A DNA stretch of 64,000 bases from Poecilobothrus nobilitatus (Eukaryota > Arthropoda > Insecta > Diptera > Dolichopodidae): the NCBI GenBank assembly GCA_947095535.1, contig OX352774.1:212090965-212154964 (forward strand), read 5' to 3'. How positions within the stretch are numbered: the first letter of the stretch is position 1; every line of letters begins with the position of its first letter. Under the pieces are notes generated by a model that searched no databases, was not told where the DNA came from, and saw only the letters and a program-made list of their open reading frames with translations. Below are positions 63,344-64,000 of the stretch, in pieces. The position numbers and the translations under genes are program-made.

Positions 63344-63681
63344 TAATAAAAAATAATATTCATTTAATATTCAAATATAATACTAATAATTCTAATAAAA
63401 TTGATTTCAAGCTAATCGACAGCTTAAAAATTAAAATGTTAATAAAAATGTTAAAAAAATTTCATATAGTTCATTTTAATATGATTAGATTAAATTTCGA
63501 AAAATCGAATAATTTTCTTAAATAATACATAATTATTATTTAATTTTTGAAAACTATTGGAATTTGGTATAATTTTATATATTTGTTGAATACATGATAT
63601 TTTTTTTTATTTATTTTGTTTTCGTACTAGCATACGATTATACAGATATGGACTTTTGATTGGTAAATTTGCTTCGTTGTA

Positions 63682-63723
63682 GGCAAGTTCACTTGTATGC
63701 CAGAGTGTATGCCAGAGTGAACT
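63682..63723. repeat. Short duplication with inverted ends
   Basis: GTATGCCAGAGT occurs twice in tandem, and the block is flanked by AGTTCACTT and AGTGAACT in inverse orientation. Similar CAGTGAACATCCCACTAAAG repeats are seen near 39840-39865. Confidence 0.5.
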
Positions 63724-64000
63724 GGAATTCATAAAAATTTAATTGACTTAATTGAAAATAAAATAGCATGCTCTCTATTTATTTATTATTATATTCATCC
63801 GATACTGGTCATCTGGTGGGACTCTTATAATTTTGTCAGTATTTTCTTTTTCATATTGTGCAATGGATGTATCTATGTCTATTTATGTTTTGTAGATAGA
63901 TAGAAGATATATGTTATCTATAGATCGAAGATATTACGTTATTTAGGTTTGGCAAGGCATTTTCAAACAAGATATTGGGTGCATATAAAAAAACAAATTA

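Larger units (their letters stand above)
61670..64000 (+). other. Intron downstream of the DIP-type exon (continues past the window)
   Basis: No sequence encoding the expected continuation of Ig1 (strand C tryptophan region) was seen up to the window end, so the intron is longer than 2.3 kb. It holds A/T runs, an AT tract at 63179-63195 and one SINE copy. The frame at 63226 is a translation of the SINE and flank. Confidence 0.7.

Noticed and set aside
63226..63525. Forward 99-residue frame
   Set aside because: Its Val-Pro repeats come from the TTCCTGT units of the SINE copy, and the rest is AT-rich intron.
1..64000. CRISPR array, operon or bacterial system
   Set aside because: The splice sites, SINE/LINE content and composition show a eukaryotic intron; no regularly spaced identical repeats with unique spacers were seen.

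Overview
The window is very AT-rich eukaryotic DNA (roughly 80% A+T by eye), full of homopolymer runs, AT/ATT/ATC microsatellites and decayed transposons. It almost certainly comes from an insect, most likely a fly. The one host coding segment I can support is a 98-base internal exon at 61572-61669 (+). It encodes the start of the first immunoglobulin domain of a DIP/lachesin-like (Dpr-interacting protein) cell-surface protein. A clean polypyrimidine tract and AG precede it and GTAAGT follows it. Nothing upstream supplies a signal-peptide exon and nothing downstream supplies the rest of the Ig domain, so the window reads as two introns of one neuronal recognition gene: more than 61.5 kb upstream and more than 2.3 kb downstream.

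The introns carry a layered transposon record. At 0-5.4 kb there are two TTAA-bounded inverted-repeat elements, the better one a piggyBac-like MITE. They are followed by a 724-bp Helitron-like element, a tRNA-derived SINE and a second, reversed Helitron-like element. At 7.6-12 kb there are period-131 and period-142 tandem repeats, the latter inside a dipteran-type 'GTCCGTCC' element. At 14.4-19 kb there are a LINE carboxy-terminal fragment with one nonsense codon, a second interspersed repeat, and a badly decayed LINE RNase H end. At 25-30.3 kb there are two more GTCC-type elements, a reversed LINE 3' end and a reversed I-like LINE fragment. At 31.8-34.3 kb there are a hAT transposase relic and another LINE carboxy-terminal relic followed by a repeat also present at 16 kb.

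From 34.3 to 61.5 kb the sequence is mostly simple. Exceptions are two further SINE-like remnants (45.0 and 54.7 kb), another LINE 3' end copy (45.7 kb), a deleted copy of the Helitron-like family (47.0 kb) and an unexplained reverse-strand reading frame (49.5-49.9 kb). A second copy of the first SINE family lies at 63.2 kb, in the downstream intron.

The most interesting structures are the Helitron-like family, which has matching TC starts, terminal hairpins, CTAG ends and an internal hammerhead-like hairpin; the two copies of the tRNA-derived SINE; and a perfect 20-bp intronic hairpin at 23912-23976. I found no multi-gene system. Most short open frames in the window are homopolymer or microsatellite translations and are not listed as genes.
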